DNA from: Pammene aurita
Taxonomy: Eukaryota > Arthropoda > Insecta > Lepidoptera > Tortricidae
Length of the DNA: 64,000 nucleotides
Direction of reading: 5' to 3'
Assembly (NCBI GenBank): GCA_947086415.1
Contig: OX352305.1
Location: 14,015,711 to 14,079,710, forward strand
Part shown: one piece after another, positions 54,201 through 61,501 of the stretch
Numbering within the stretch: position 1 is the first letter of the stretch
Layout of the letters: every line of letters starts with the position of its first letter
Translations under genes and position numbers: made by a program
The notes under the pieces: model-generated
What the model saw: only the letters and a program-made list of their open reading frames with translations
Told to the model about the DNA's origin: nothing
Database searches by the model: none

Positions 54201-55971
54201 GAACAACTTTTACTATGGGACCAACTAAAAACACTCTCAGTTATTTTTAACCGACTTCAAGATTTGAAAAGAGGAGGTTCTCAATTCGGCGTGTATGTTT
54301 TTTTTTTTTTTTTTTTTTTGTTTTTTATTTTTTATGTTTGTTACTCCATAACTCCGTCATGTCTGAACCGATTTTGAAAATTCTTTTTTTGATTGTAAGT
54401 ATATATATACAGATTGGTCCCGTTTTTGTCAAAACGCAGTTCTGATGATGGGATCCATGAGGAATCGAGGGAACTCCTCAAATCTTAAAGGCATACATAT
54501 AGTGATTTTTATATTTTTATCAACAAAACCATCATTTTCATTCAAAACAGTGACATTTGATGAAGTAGAACTGCTGATGATGATCAGAACGGAACTGTTC
54601 AACGACGCATAGTTCACGTTTGGCGATTCGTCCTCTTCGCTGTGTTTGTTTAGCAAGTTTAATTGTCAGAACAAATGTTCGTCAAGCTCAAGTTCTGATG
54701 ATGGGATCCATGAAGAATCGAGGGAACTCCTCAAATCTTAAGGGCTTACACATAGTGATTTTTGTATTTTTATCAACAAATCAAGCATTTTCATTCAAAA
54801 GAGTGACATTTGATGAAGTGGAACTGCTGATGATGAACAGAACGGAACTCTTCAACGACGCATAGTTCATGTTTGGCGATTCTTCCTCTTCGCTATGTTT
54901 GTTAAGCAAGTTAGATTGTCAGGACCAATTTTCGGCAAGCTCAAGTTCTGATGATGAGTTCCACGAGGAATCGAGGGAATTCCTCAAATCTTAAAGGCAT
55001 ACATAAAGTGACTTTTGTATTTTTATCAACAAATCAAGCATTTTCATTCAAAAGAGTGACATTTGATGAAGTAGACCTGCTGATGATAATCAGAACGGAA
55101 CTCTTCAACGACGCATAGTTCACGTTTGGCGATTTGTCCTCTCCGCTGCGTTTTTTAAGCAAGTTATTTCATTGTATGGAATCTAAGTGCACCATCTACA
55201 ATAATCCTTCACCGGCTACCCCCATTGAAGTCGGTTTTTTTTTCTTAAAAATTATTGTGATAGCACTTATGGATAAATATGTAGTCTTCCATTTCAGTTA
55301 TCCTGACTATTGCCACTACTTAACATTGTAGAAAAATTATCTAGGCAAAGTTAGTAAAACATCAAATCATAATATGATTTCAAAACGGTTTAATTATAGT
55401 TACTAGTCTTTGATGAAATTTGACCTAGTTTTGATAAGGTTTTGTATTTGCATTGCAAATTATTTTGGATTTGGATACATCAATATTTCTAATCATAATT
55501 TGTTATATATTCACCTCTCCTTCAGAATCACTATGGTCATCTTTCCGATTAATCACTTGTGGCAATGTCTGCTGTCTCCGCTCAGGTCTCTGTTGTTCTA
55601 TGAAGTCCTCAGTGTCCGACTCATCCGAAGACGAGGCTCCCTGTGCGTAGTCTGGTTTCTTACCAGATATATATCTTTGTACCTTCACCTTTTGCATAGA
55701 TATCTCACCTGAAGTTGATAAATTAAAATTAAAACATGAAAACACACAGATCCTACAGCTTCCAACCCTAGATAGAAAAATCAATAGACACAGGACGCAA
55801 AAATTTTACTAATTTCTCCGTTAAATATGTGATTCACAGATGTTTTGCGACAGAATATTATAGAAGTTGCAATGAATACGAACCTTTTTCATTTCGAATG
55901 GGTACAGCTCCTGCAGTACTTTGAATGCCCGTGGGTTGCGCGGGTAGCGCATTCATGCTGTTCATGCTCAT
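45227..55971 (-). CDS. Mfap1: Microfibril-associated protein 1 (spliceosomal B-complex protein)
   Basis: Nine coding exons I could join: 55884-55971, 55515-55708, 53632-53843, 52753-52865, 51098-51279, 48649-48773, 47635-47778, 46754-46850 and 45227-45412; total 1341 bases, 446 residues, close to the ~440 of the family. All junctions keep the frame; seven introns are GT-AG and the last starts GC. Features: a Ser/Glu-rich acidic N-terminal half (ESEDELDEEEIERRR), RVKPVFVRASDRMTVAERE, then the conserved C-terminal block ending KVMQVKKFGRSGRTKYTHLVDQDTT. Family knowledge: MFAP1 joins the tri-snRNP/B complex with Prp38 and Snu23 in the nucleus. Introns carry MITEs, a Helitron and a LINE fragment. 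It is divergent to pyd3. Confidence 0.92.
45609..45762. mobile_element. MITE in Mfap1 intron 8
   Basis: CAAGTCCAAAAATGTAACC at the left end is mirrored with few mismatches at the right. 154 bp, no coding frame. Confidence 0.65.
45792..45925. mobile_element. TACAGTC-type MITE in Mfap1 intron 8
   Basis: Ends TACAGTCGTGTAAAAATA and TATTTTTGCACTTGACTGTA are inverted copies with mismatches. A related element lies at 51585-51705. Confidence 0.6.
46380..46680. mobile_element. Helitron-like element in Mfap1 intron 8
   Basis: Begins TCCATACTAATATTATAAATGG after an A and ends CAAAAGCTAG before a T, with a GC-rich 3' subterminal stretch (GCGAGCGAAGCCGCGG). It is an uninterrupted relative of the split copy at 23416-39100. 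Confidence 0.8.
46752..46753 (-). promoter_or_regulatory. GC donor of the last Mfap1 intron
   Basis: Exon 8 ends CCTAAG and the intron starts GCAAGT, the consensus context of GC-AG introns (AAG|GCAAGT). The acceptor at 45413-45414 is AG, and the reading frame is preserved. Confidence 0.75.
46974..47282. mobile_element. ACCGACTTCAA-flanked dispersed element in Mfap1 intron 7
   Basis: The left end AACCGACTTCAAG is mirrored by GAAGTCGGTTC at the right. The middle contains GAGGAGGTT and ATCGAGGGAACTC blocks that also occur in the repeat at 54251-55250. Confidence 0.6.
49190..49335. mobile_element. MITE, ~25-bp inverted ends
   Basis: GGGTGCGTAGCCAACGTGCC at the left and its complement at the right (one mismatch), 146 bp. 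No coding frame. Confidence 0.75.
49411..49813. mobile_element. MITE with ~110-bp inverted ends
   Basis: The left arm, starting AGCCCGGATGACGGGA, and the right arm are inverted and mostly identical over about 110 bp (CGACTATTCTATCGACAT and CAATTTTTGAATCAGAAAT in both). The interior is AT-rich. Confidence 0.8.
50171..50218. repeat. Perfect 23-bp inverted repeat, 2-nt spacer
   Basis: Arms 50171-50193 and 50196-50218 are exact reverse complements separated by CT. The right arm touches the left end of the neighbouring MITE (50217-50382). Confidence 0.9.
50217..50382. mobile_element. MITE with GGGCATTTT ends
   Basis: TGGGCATTTT...ACGT at the left is mirrored imperfectly at the right (ACGT...AAAATGCCCA). 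About 166 bp. Confidence 0.55.
50390..51085 (+). mobile_element. 3' fragment of a CR1/L2-like LINE with ATT tail
   Basis: A short coding tail is followed by an untranslated region and an ATTATT microsatellite end (51063-51083), as in LINE families whose 3' ends carry short tandem repeats rather than poly(A). It is 5'-truncated and lies in Mfap1 intron 5 in the opposite orientation to the gene. Confidence 0.6.
50506..50820 (+). pseudogene. LINE reverse-transcriptase C-terminal tail
   Basis: The 104-codon frame has the usual tail layout of CR1/Rex/L2-type reverse transcriptases: SF.YASKCWNNLPP..MNCKSL..FKKQCKAFLL near the end. No catalytic motifs are left. It is a relic. Confidence 0.6.
51585..51705. 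mobile_element. TACAGTCACG-type MITE in Mfap1 intron 4
   Basis: TACAGTCACGTCTAAAAATAT and an imperfect inverted copy ending CTGTA flank about 120 bp. Confidence 0.55.
51770..52740. mobile_element. Dispersed repeat shared with the mRpS30 intron
   Basis: CATCTCTCCTGCTCGGAAAGT at 51774 and the block TCACAGTCGAAATGAAAAGCAGAGTGYTTAACTC...CATTTCACCCTCGAACTATTG (52605-52673) recur at 62529 and 63463-63531 respectively. A family with internal AGGTGAAATGGGTCACT duplications. No coding frame survives. Confidence 0.55.
53048..53305. mobile_element. Tc1/mariner-type MITE in Mfap1 intron 3
   Basis: Inverted ends CAGGGTGGTCCAAACC and the complement of GGTTTGGACCATCCTG, flanked by TA at 53046-53047 and 53306-53307. 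Arms extend about 95 bp with interruptions. Confidence 0.78.
54251..55250. repeat. Dispersed element with three ~254-bp tandem units in Mfap1 intron 2
   Basis: The left edge is AACCGACTTCAAGATTTG, and the right end is a tract closing in GAAGTCGGTTTT. Between them, copies starting GTTCTGATGATGGGATCCAT (54438, 54691) and GTTCTGATGATGAGTTCCAC (54946) each contain CATTTGATGAAGTRGAMCTGCTGATGATG and ACGACGCATAGTTCA. Frames inside it (54429, 54620) reflect the repeat. Confidence 0.75.
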
Positions 55972-56527
55972 GTTGAGATAATATAGCTTACACTGGATAA
56001 ATAATAATTAGTTTATTATAATTTATAAAATTACAATACACAGCGTTCTCGTAGACATCAAGCCTCACTTTGTAATGTCAAATTTAGTTTGACGTTAAGT
56101 TGACTTGTTTTTATCGCCAGCTTGTTAAACGAATGCCTTCTATGCTAGCTCAAATAGCTTCTGCTGTCGCCTGGGTCTCTATAGACTACACAACAAATCA
56201 CTTGCGATACATTACGGCATTTTATATATCGATTGATATCTTTGCACCTACCTATACGGCAATGTATTGAAGTTGCATATTACTTTGTCGCGTCGAAATT
56301 GCGCCATGTATAGACATCTTTTTTATTATCTTAAGAAGGGTGGAGTCGGAGTCGCCTTTGCTTTCAAGAAGAGTAGTAATCTAAAGTAGAGATAAGATAA
56401 AGTTTGTTTGTTCACAACACAACTTACATTACAACTTCTCAATCAGTTTGCTGCCAAGTATTGTTTCGCAGTATTGTGTTGTGCGCTATTAATAAGTTCA
56501 TAAGTAAACTATAGTCATCATAATACT
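55972..56527. promoter_or_regulatory. Divergent intergenic region between Mfap1 and pyd3
   Basis: 556 bp separate the two start codons. No other gene is seen. A short 5' leader for pyd3 is likely to begin near 56400-56470. I do not see an unambiguous TATA box. Confidence 0.5.
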
Positions 56528-57691
56528 ATGGCAGCTTCTTCTGAACTTGTGAGTCTTGATGAGCTTGTAGCGAATTCCCTCTCGGGTTTAGCCTTGAATG
56601 AATTCAATAGAATCCACTACGGAAGAACTGATCACCATGAAATAAAGATTAAAGATAGCAACAAACAATTCGCTGCGGAAAATTCCTTTGATATCGCCGC
56701 TTATAAGTTCCCTGCGAAGCAAGAAGAGACTAGGAGCCCAAGACTGGTGAAAGTGGGGGTACTTCAACATTCCATAGCTACTACTACCGACAAACCAATA
56801 GTGGTGCAGAGAGATGCTATATTTAACAAAGTTCGAAAACTTATTACTGCAGCTGGGGAAGAGGGGGTCAATATATTATGTTTACAAGAAGCATGGAGTA
56901 TGCCATTTGCGTTTTGCACAAGGGAGAAGCAACCTTGGTGTGAGTTTGCAGAATCTGCTGATGAAGGTCCTAGTACCCAATTTTTAAGGGAGCTAGCCAT
57001 GAAATATAACATGGTCATAGTGTCACCTATACTTGAGAGAGATGAAGTCCATGGTGAAACTATATGGAATACTGCTGTAGTTATTAATGAACTGGGCAGA
57101 GTCATTGGAAAGCACAGGAAGAATCACATCCCTCGAGTGGGTGACTTCAATGAGTCCACCTACTATTTTGAAGGCAACACAGGCCATCCAGTTTTTGAGA
57201 CCAAGTATGGCAAGATTGCTATCAATATTTGCTACGGACGCCACCATCCTCAGAACTGGATGATGTTTGGCATTAATGGAGCAGAGATTGTGTTTAACCC
57301 GTCTGCTACAGTGGCTGGATTGAGCGAACACCTGTGGGCAGTGGAGGCTCGCAATGCTGCCATTGCTAACAGTTACTTCACTGCTGCTATTAATAGAGTG
57401 GGTACAGAAAGTTTTCCCAATGAGTTTACTTCAGGAGACGGAAAGCCAGCTCACAATGAGTTTGGTCATTTCTATGGTTCAAGCTATGTGACTGCCCCAG
57501 ATGGATGCAGAACTCCTGGTTTATCAAGAGTTAAGGATGGATTGCTGATTGCTGAAATAGACTTGAACCTGTGTCGCCAGATCAAAGATAAATGGGGTTT
57601 CTCAATGACACAGCGTCTGGATCTGTATGCTGAAAGTCTTGCCAAGGCTATTAAGCCTGATTATAAACCTCAAATTATTTGTAATATCTAA
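56528..57691 (+). CDS. pyd3: Beta-ureidopropionase (N-carbamoyl-beta-alanine amidase)
   Basis: Single uninterrupted 387-residue frame, the family's usual length (about 385). It belongs to the nitrilase/carbon-nitrogen hydrolase superfamily; the catalytic triad is visible as Glu121 (LQEAW), Lys198 (KHRKNH) and Cys235 (NICYGRH). Conserved flanks include EVHGETIWNTAVVI, NPSATVAGLSEHLW and EARNAAIANSYF. The N-terminal 70 residues are the extension typical of the animal enzyme. It hydrolyses N-carbamoyl-beta-alanine to beta-alanine, CO2 and ammonia in the last step of pyrimidine breakdown; in insects beta-alanine also feeds cuticle tanning. AATAAA at 57856-57861 is the likely polyadenylation signal. 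The single exon and absence of introns are noteworthy but not decisive. Confidence 0.95.
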   Translation: MAASSELVSLDELVANSLSGLALNEFNRIHYGRTDHHEIKIKDSNKQFAAENSFDIAAYKFPAKQEETRSPRLVKVGVLQHSIATTTDKPIVVQRDAIFNKVRKLITAAGEEGVNILCLQEAWSMPFAFCTREKQPWCEFAESADEGPSTQFLRELAMKYNMVIVSPILERDEVHGETIWNTAVVINELGRVIGKHRKNHIPRVGDFNESTYYFEGNTGHPVFETKYGKIAINICYGRHHPQNWMMFGINGAEIVFNPSATVAGLSEHLWAVEARNAAIANSYFTAAINRVGTESFPNEFTSGDGKPAHNEFGHFYGSSYVTAPDGCRTPGLSRVKDGLLIAEIDLNLCRQIKDKWGFSMTQRLDLYAESLAKAIKPDYKPQIICNI

Positions 57692-57855
57692 TAATCTCAT
57701 TTTACATCTATACCAAAAATGAATTGGCCAAATTTTATATTTTTATATTCTCTTGTTACTTGTTATTGTATACTCTTGTTATTCTAAATTACTTGTTTTG
57801 AATTTGATTGTTGTATGTTTATTTTTTGATAACATTGTCTTAATTTTTGTATGAT

Positions 57856-57861
57856 AATAAA
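57856..57861 (+). terminator. Polyadenylation signal of pyd3
   Basis: AATAAA lies 165 bases after the stop codon, in an AT-rich 3' region. Confidence 0.6.
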
Positions 57862-58400
57862 ATATTTACTCTACACATTTTCTTGTTACCATTAAAGGTA
57901 GATCAAATGAAACTAACATGTATAAAACATTGTGTAATGAGAATAATACAGAAGTGAGCTATACATAAATAGAGGGGCTGGAATGGGGTACATCCAGATA
58001 AATATAAAGGAGGCATCACAACATTTAATTTTAACATCCACAATAACAGGTTGTCAGATATTTCACAATCATAATAAAAATGACATTCCATTGCATCACC
58101 CTTCCTTGCATTACTTTACATTCCATTGCACAAAATTAGACATAAAATAAAAACATCTAGGGAGTTAATAATCAAATGCTAGTTGGAACCAAATATTTAA
58201 TAATATTAACCACAATAAAAAATCGAAGATACACATTATCTTCATATATTTATTCATATCTACCTAACTTGCAATTGCACAAGCATCCATTTACAAAGAT
58301 CAGCACCAGATTTACCTGAAATGAAGCAAGGAATAGGAAGATAGCTGTATGTACCCCAGAACCATGACTGTTATTTGTTTTATCACTAAGCACTAATGTT
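57862..58400. other. Convergent intergenic region, 3' ends of pyd3 and eIF2 beta
   Basis: No coding frame of interest. On the minus strand AATAAA at 58249-58254 fits the 3' end of the eIF2 beta transcript. Confidence 0.5.
58249..58254 (-). terminator. Polyadenylation signal of eIF2 beta
   Basis: AATAAA on the minus strand, about 147 bases past the stop codon. Confidence 0.55.
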
Positions 58401-59327
58401 CTATGCAGTCTTTGCACGCATGGCTGCACGTTTGCCGGTGACAGCCTGGAAACCAGACTTGATGCTAGCGACGGAGCAACGGGACCCGCAGGTCTCGCAC
58501 TGAAGGAAGAACAACCGGGTATCTTTCTGTAGAATTGTGTCAGGGGAGCGACAGGTATGGCATGTGACATATTCCTTGATATACCGACGTAACACATTCT
58601 CTATTTGTTTCTGCTGGAAGCGACCCTTGATGATAAGTTGGGCGTTACCATCCACAGAGCCACTGGTACCTAACTCTGCCAGTAAAAAGTCTAGTAAATG
58701 CTTAGGCTGACGATGCAGTGTTTTGCAAATTTCTGTAAAGTTGGCAAAAGATGTTTTCTTTGTGCCAATTCTGACAACTTGAGGGGGTCGCATAATGAAC
58801 TTCTGCTTCTTGCCGGACACCATGCTGGGGTTCTTCTCGCGCATGATGTCGAACACGCGCTCCAGTAGCTCATCGTACGTGTAGTCGCGGTCCGAGCCCA
58901 CCCAGTCTCCGTGCACGTCCTCTACATTCTCCTTATCCTCTTCTCGACCGTCGTCATCAGCCATAAGTTCGTCAACATTTTTCTTCTTCTTCTTTTTCTT
59001 GGCCGTGAAGTCTATATCCAAGTCCAGGTCGTCGACCACCTCGTCCTCCTGCAGGGGCTCTTCGGCAGGGGGCCTCTCTTCCCTCGTCTCGGGCAGCGCG
59101 TTCTCTATCTCCTCCAAATTGAAGGTCTTCTTTTTCTTCTTCTTCTTTTTACCGAAGTTATCTAAATCAAGGTTATCGTCCTCTGGCACGTCGACGTCAC
59201 CCGTGTCAACGGGAGCCTCCATGCTCGTGCTCTCACCCTGTTCCGCTAGTGCAGCGTCCATATCGAAGCCAGTCTTCTTCTTCTTCTTTTTCTTCAGAGA
59301 AGGGTCGAATATCATATCTTCATCCAT
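58401..59327 (-). CDS. eIF2beta: Eukaryotic translation initiation factor 2 subunit beta
   Basis: 308 residues on one exon. Three lysine-rich boxes, each 7-8 consecutive Lys (about residues 12-18, 60-67 and 109-115), mediate binding to eIF5 and the eIF2B epsilon subunit in this family. The conserved eIF2 beta domain follows, and the C2-C2 zinc ribbon has Cys256, Cys259, Cys277 and Cys280. The C-terminal AVTGKRAAMRAK tail is typical. The protein joins eIF2 alpha and gamma to carry the initiator Met-tRNA to the 40S subunit in the cytoplasm. The frame starts with ATG GAC GAA, giving the expected MDED opening. It is head-to-head with mRpS30. Confidence 0.96.
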   Translation of the reverse strand: MDEDMIFDPSLKKKKKKKTGFDMDAALAEQGESTSMEAPVDTGDVDVPEDDNLDLDNFGKKKKKKKKTFNLEEIENALPETREERPPAEEPLQEDEVVDDLDLDIDFTAKKKKKKKNVDELMADDDGREEDKENVEDVHGDWVGSDRDYTYDELLERVFDIMREKNPSMVSGKKQKFIMRPPQVVRIGTKKTSFANFTEICKTLHRQPKHLLDFLLAELGTSGSVDGNAQLIIKGRFQQKQIENVLRRYIKEYVTCHTCRSPDTILQKDTRLFFLQCETCGSRCSVASIKSGFQAVTGKRAAMRAKTA

Positions 59328-59647
59328 GGTTATGTTAAAAAATACTAGTCACACTTGATACGAAACTTGGTTATAAATGCCTGGCAGGTTGCTCCTGTCA
59401 AATCGCAAATTGCATCAGCTTTTGTCAGGTTGGACAACATTTCAACAAAAAAAGCAGTTTGTTTTCATTGCGCTTAAGATATGACAAAATTACACGCAAT
59501 TTAATACCATGTTAAAAAAACTAATTTAACTTAATCCTTAACGAAAACGCCTCTGAAACGTCAAAACTCGCACATAACCTCTTACTTTAATTAAGCTAAG
59601 CTGAGCATCGAAAATAAAAAGGAAGAATTAATAAATGGTAATCTAAA
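59328..59647. promoter_or_regulatory. Compact divergent promoter between eIF2 beta and mRpS30
   Basis: Only 320 bp separate the two start codons, and the genes run in opposite directions. No element insertion is visible here, in contrast to the introns nearby. Shared regulation is inference. Confidence 0.5.
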
Positions 59648-61501
59648 ATGAATTTTATAAAAGTTCACAGAACATTTCCAAGATTGAAAAATGTGTTGCT
59701 CAGAAGGTCTTCCCAGGCGGTAGCGGTCGATGAAAGCGAGTACACAGAAACCCCAGAATATCCGCCAATTATAGATGTCTCGTATGAAGGTAAAAAGCTT
59801 CGGAAGAGGCAAGCTAAACATGAAAATATAAAGAATTTGAAGACTGTTGAGGAGAAGCAGATAGCTTTAAATTTGCCTCGCTACTATGGTTGGGGGAGTG
59901 TAATGTTAACCGAGGATAAGGTACCATATAACGCCTTACCTTTGGTGCAAAGTTACACAAGAACACACTTCATACCTCAAGATAATCTCCCAGATTTGTA
60001 TGCAGAAATGGCCGCTGCTGCGGACGCTGTAGTAGCGGAGATAAAGTCGTTAGTTGAGGACGCAATTGCTATAGAACATGAAGGCGTGCAGTAAGATATA
60101 TTACCAATAATTGTTATTACTTTAAATGCTAGATTGTTTTTAGGCATTTAAAAAACAATTTGTACTTACAGGCGTAATTTCAAACCTACTGATGTCACAA
60201 AAACAGTGGAACATCAAAAAGAGGATGCCTTGGCTGAAAACATCGCCCGACAAATGAACAGGATAATTAGTAATAATTTATCAGACAAAGTACCCCACAT
60301 ACTACCTGCACAGGTATGTTGATTATCCCAACCATGTTAGTGTTTGTAAGGTTTTAATGGTTCCTTAGAAAACATTTAATAACATAACATATAACATAAA
60401 TACTTTTTATTGCACCCCTCAAAATAAAGAAACACATAAAATACAAGTCACAAACAGTAAAAGTGGAGGTAAAACAATTGGCGGTCTTATCGCTAATAAG
60501 CGATCTCTTCCAGTCAACCTAATCTAATTTGTCTTTTATTTATACAAAAAACATGAATATTTTCAGGCTAAGCAAAATGACAAATTAGGTCAAATGATCA
60601 GGGATCGGAAACTTATACCTACAACTAGCAAAATTCCGGAAAAAGCTAAGCAAGTATGGAGTCGGCTTCTTAAAAATAATATTTTTTATTATTTAAATCC
60701 CGGGATCCCGGGATTGTATGCAACATCAGAAAATGGTTAATACGGATCAATTGTCGTTGGGTTATGCCTTTTTTAGCGACATTTCATCAACACACAAGCC
60801 GTTTTAACGACATACAGAATTTTAACTATAAAACTTTCGTGAGACTCTATATTAAAAATATTTATAATGGGTTACTCACGTAATCGTAAATTGACCGAAA
60901 CATGTTGAGCAAATTTCGGGAAATCCCGGGAAATTATTAGTAAAATTACATTGAGTCCGCCTCCATACTTTAGCCCGAGCCCGAAGTTTAGATATAATAG
61001 CTCCAGAGTTTCCGATCCATGCAAATGATATATTTTATTTACCCCTATATTTCTTGGACAAATTGGGTCAAATGATAAGTAGGTAGATATGTCAATTATT
61101 TATTGTATTTTAGGCAAAATTAGTCACATTAAACAAAAGCCTATTTGGCCTGATGCTTGAGCACATTCACAGCCATACTCGTAATTATGCTTACTAAATC
61201 AGTTATATATGCTCGGTACGGTGCTGAAATAGCTAAATGTGTTAATCAATGAACTAGGCTAATACTTCATTGGGGCTAATGTTTACTGTACCACTGTAGC
61301 AAAGTGTCATTTATTTTTGCTTTCCATAAACTAATGACATCACTTCTTTCTTGTTATAGGTGGATTATAACCCCAGGCATGAAGCATTCTGGTTTGTGGG
61401 AGGCGTACATCCTTCAAGGAAAATAGTTCGCAAAAGGGCTGAGTACCCGTGGCTGAGAGACAAGTTATATGAGCCGCAAGATAGAGCTGTGCAGTATTTA
61501 G
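59648..61501 (+). CDS. mRpS30: Mitochondrial ribosomal protein S30 (mL65), 5' part; gene continues past the window
   Basis: Three exons: 59648-60090, 60172-60313 and 61360-61501. Donors are GTAAG or GTATG and GTAAAG; the joined frame stays open. The N-terminus is basic (MNFIKVHRTFPRLKNVLLRR) and could be a mitochondrial import signal. Recognisable family segments are EYPPIIDVSYEGK, TVEEKQIALNLPRYYG, PYNALPLVQSYTRTH and, in exon 3, NPRHEAFWFVGGVHPSR and QDRAVQYLG. The protein is a subunit of the mitochondrial ribosome. Later exons (QYLG..P and beyond) are not in the window; 61502-64000 is intron. Confidence 0.82.
60314..61359. other. mRpS30 intron 2 with repeat insertions
   Basis: A segment 60380-60540 looks like an inverted retroposon 3' end (ATACTTTTTATTGCACCCC). 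Another, about 60603-61021, has GGATCGGAAACT and its inverted copy AGTTTCCGATCC at the ends and the palindrome CCCGGGATCCCGGG inside. No exon is needed or seen here. Confidence 0.5.

Noticed and set aside
54429..54865. Frames of 75-81 codons within Mfap1 intron 2
   Set aside because: They are products of the 254-bp repeat and read in opposite strands from the same unit.
58999..59358. Plus-strand frame of Ser/Phe runs
   Set aside because: It is antisense to the lysine boxes of eIF2 beta; the runs are reverse complements of Lys codons.
60567..60660. An additional mRpS30 exon starting after TTTTCAG at about 60562
   Set aside because: No donor with homology to the protein follows and the reading frame would be broken; the segment also matches the edge of an inverted-repeat element.
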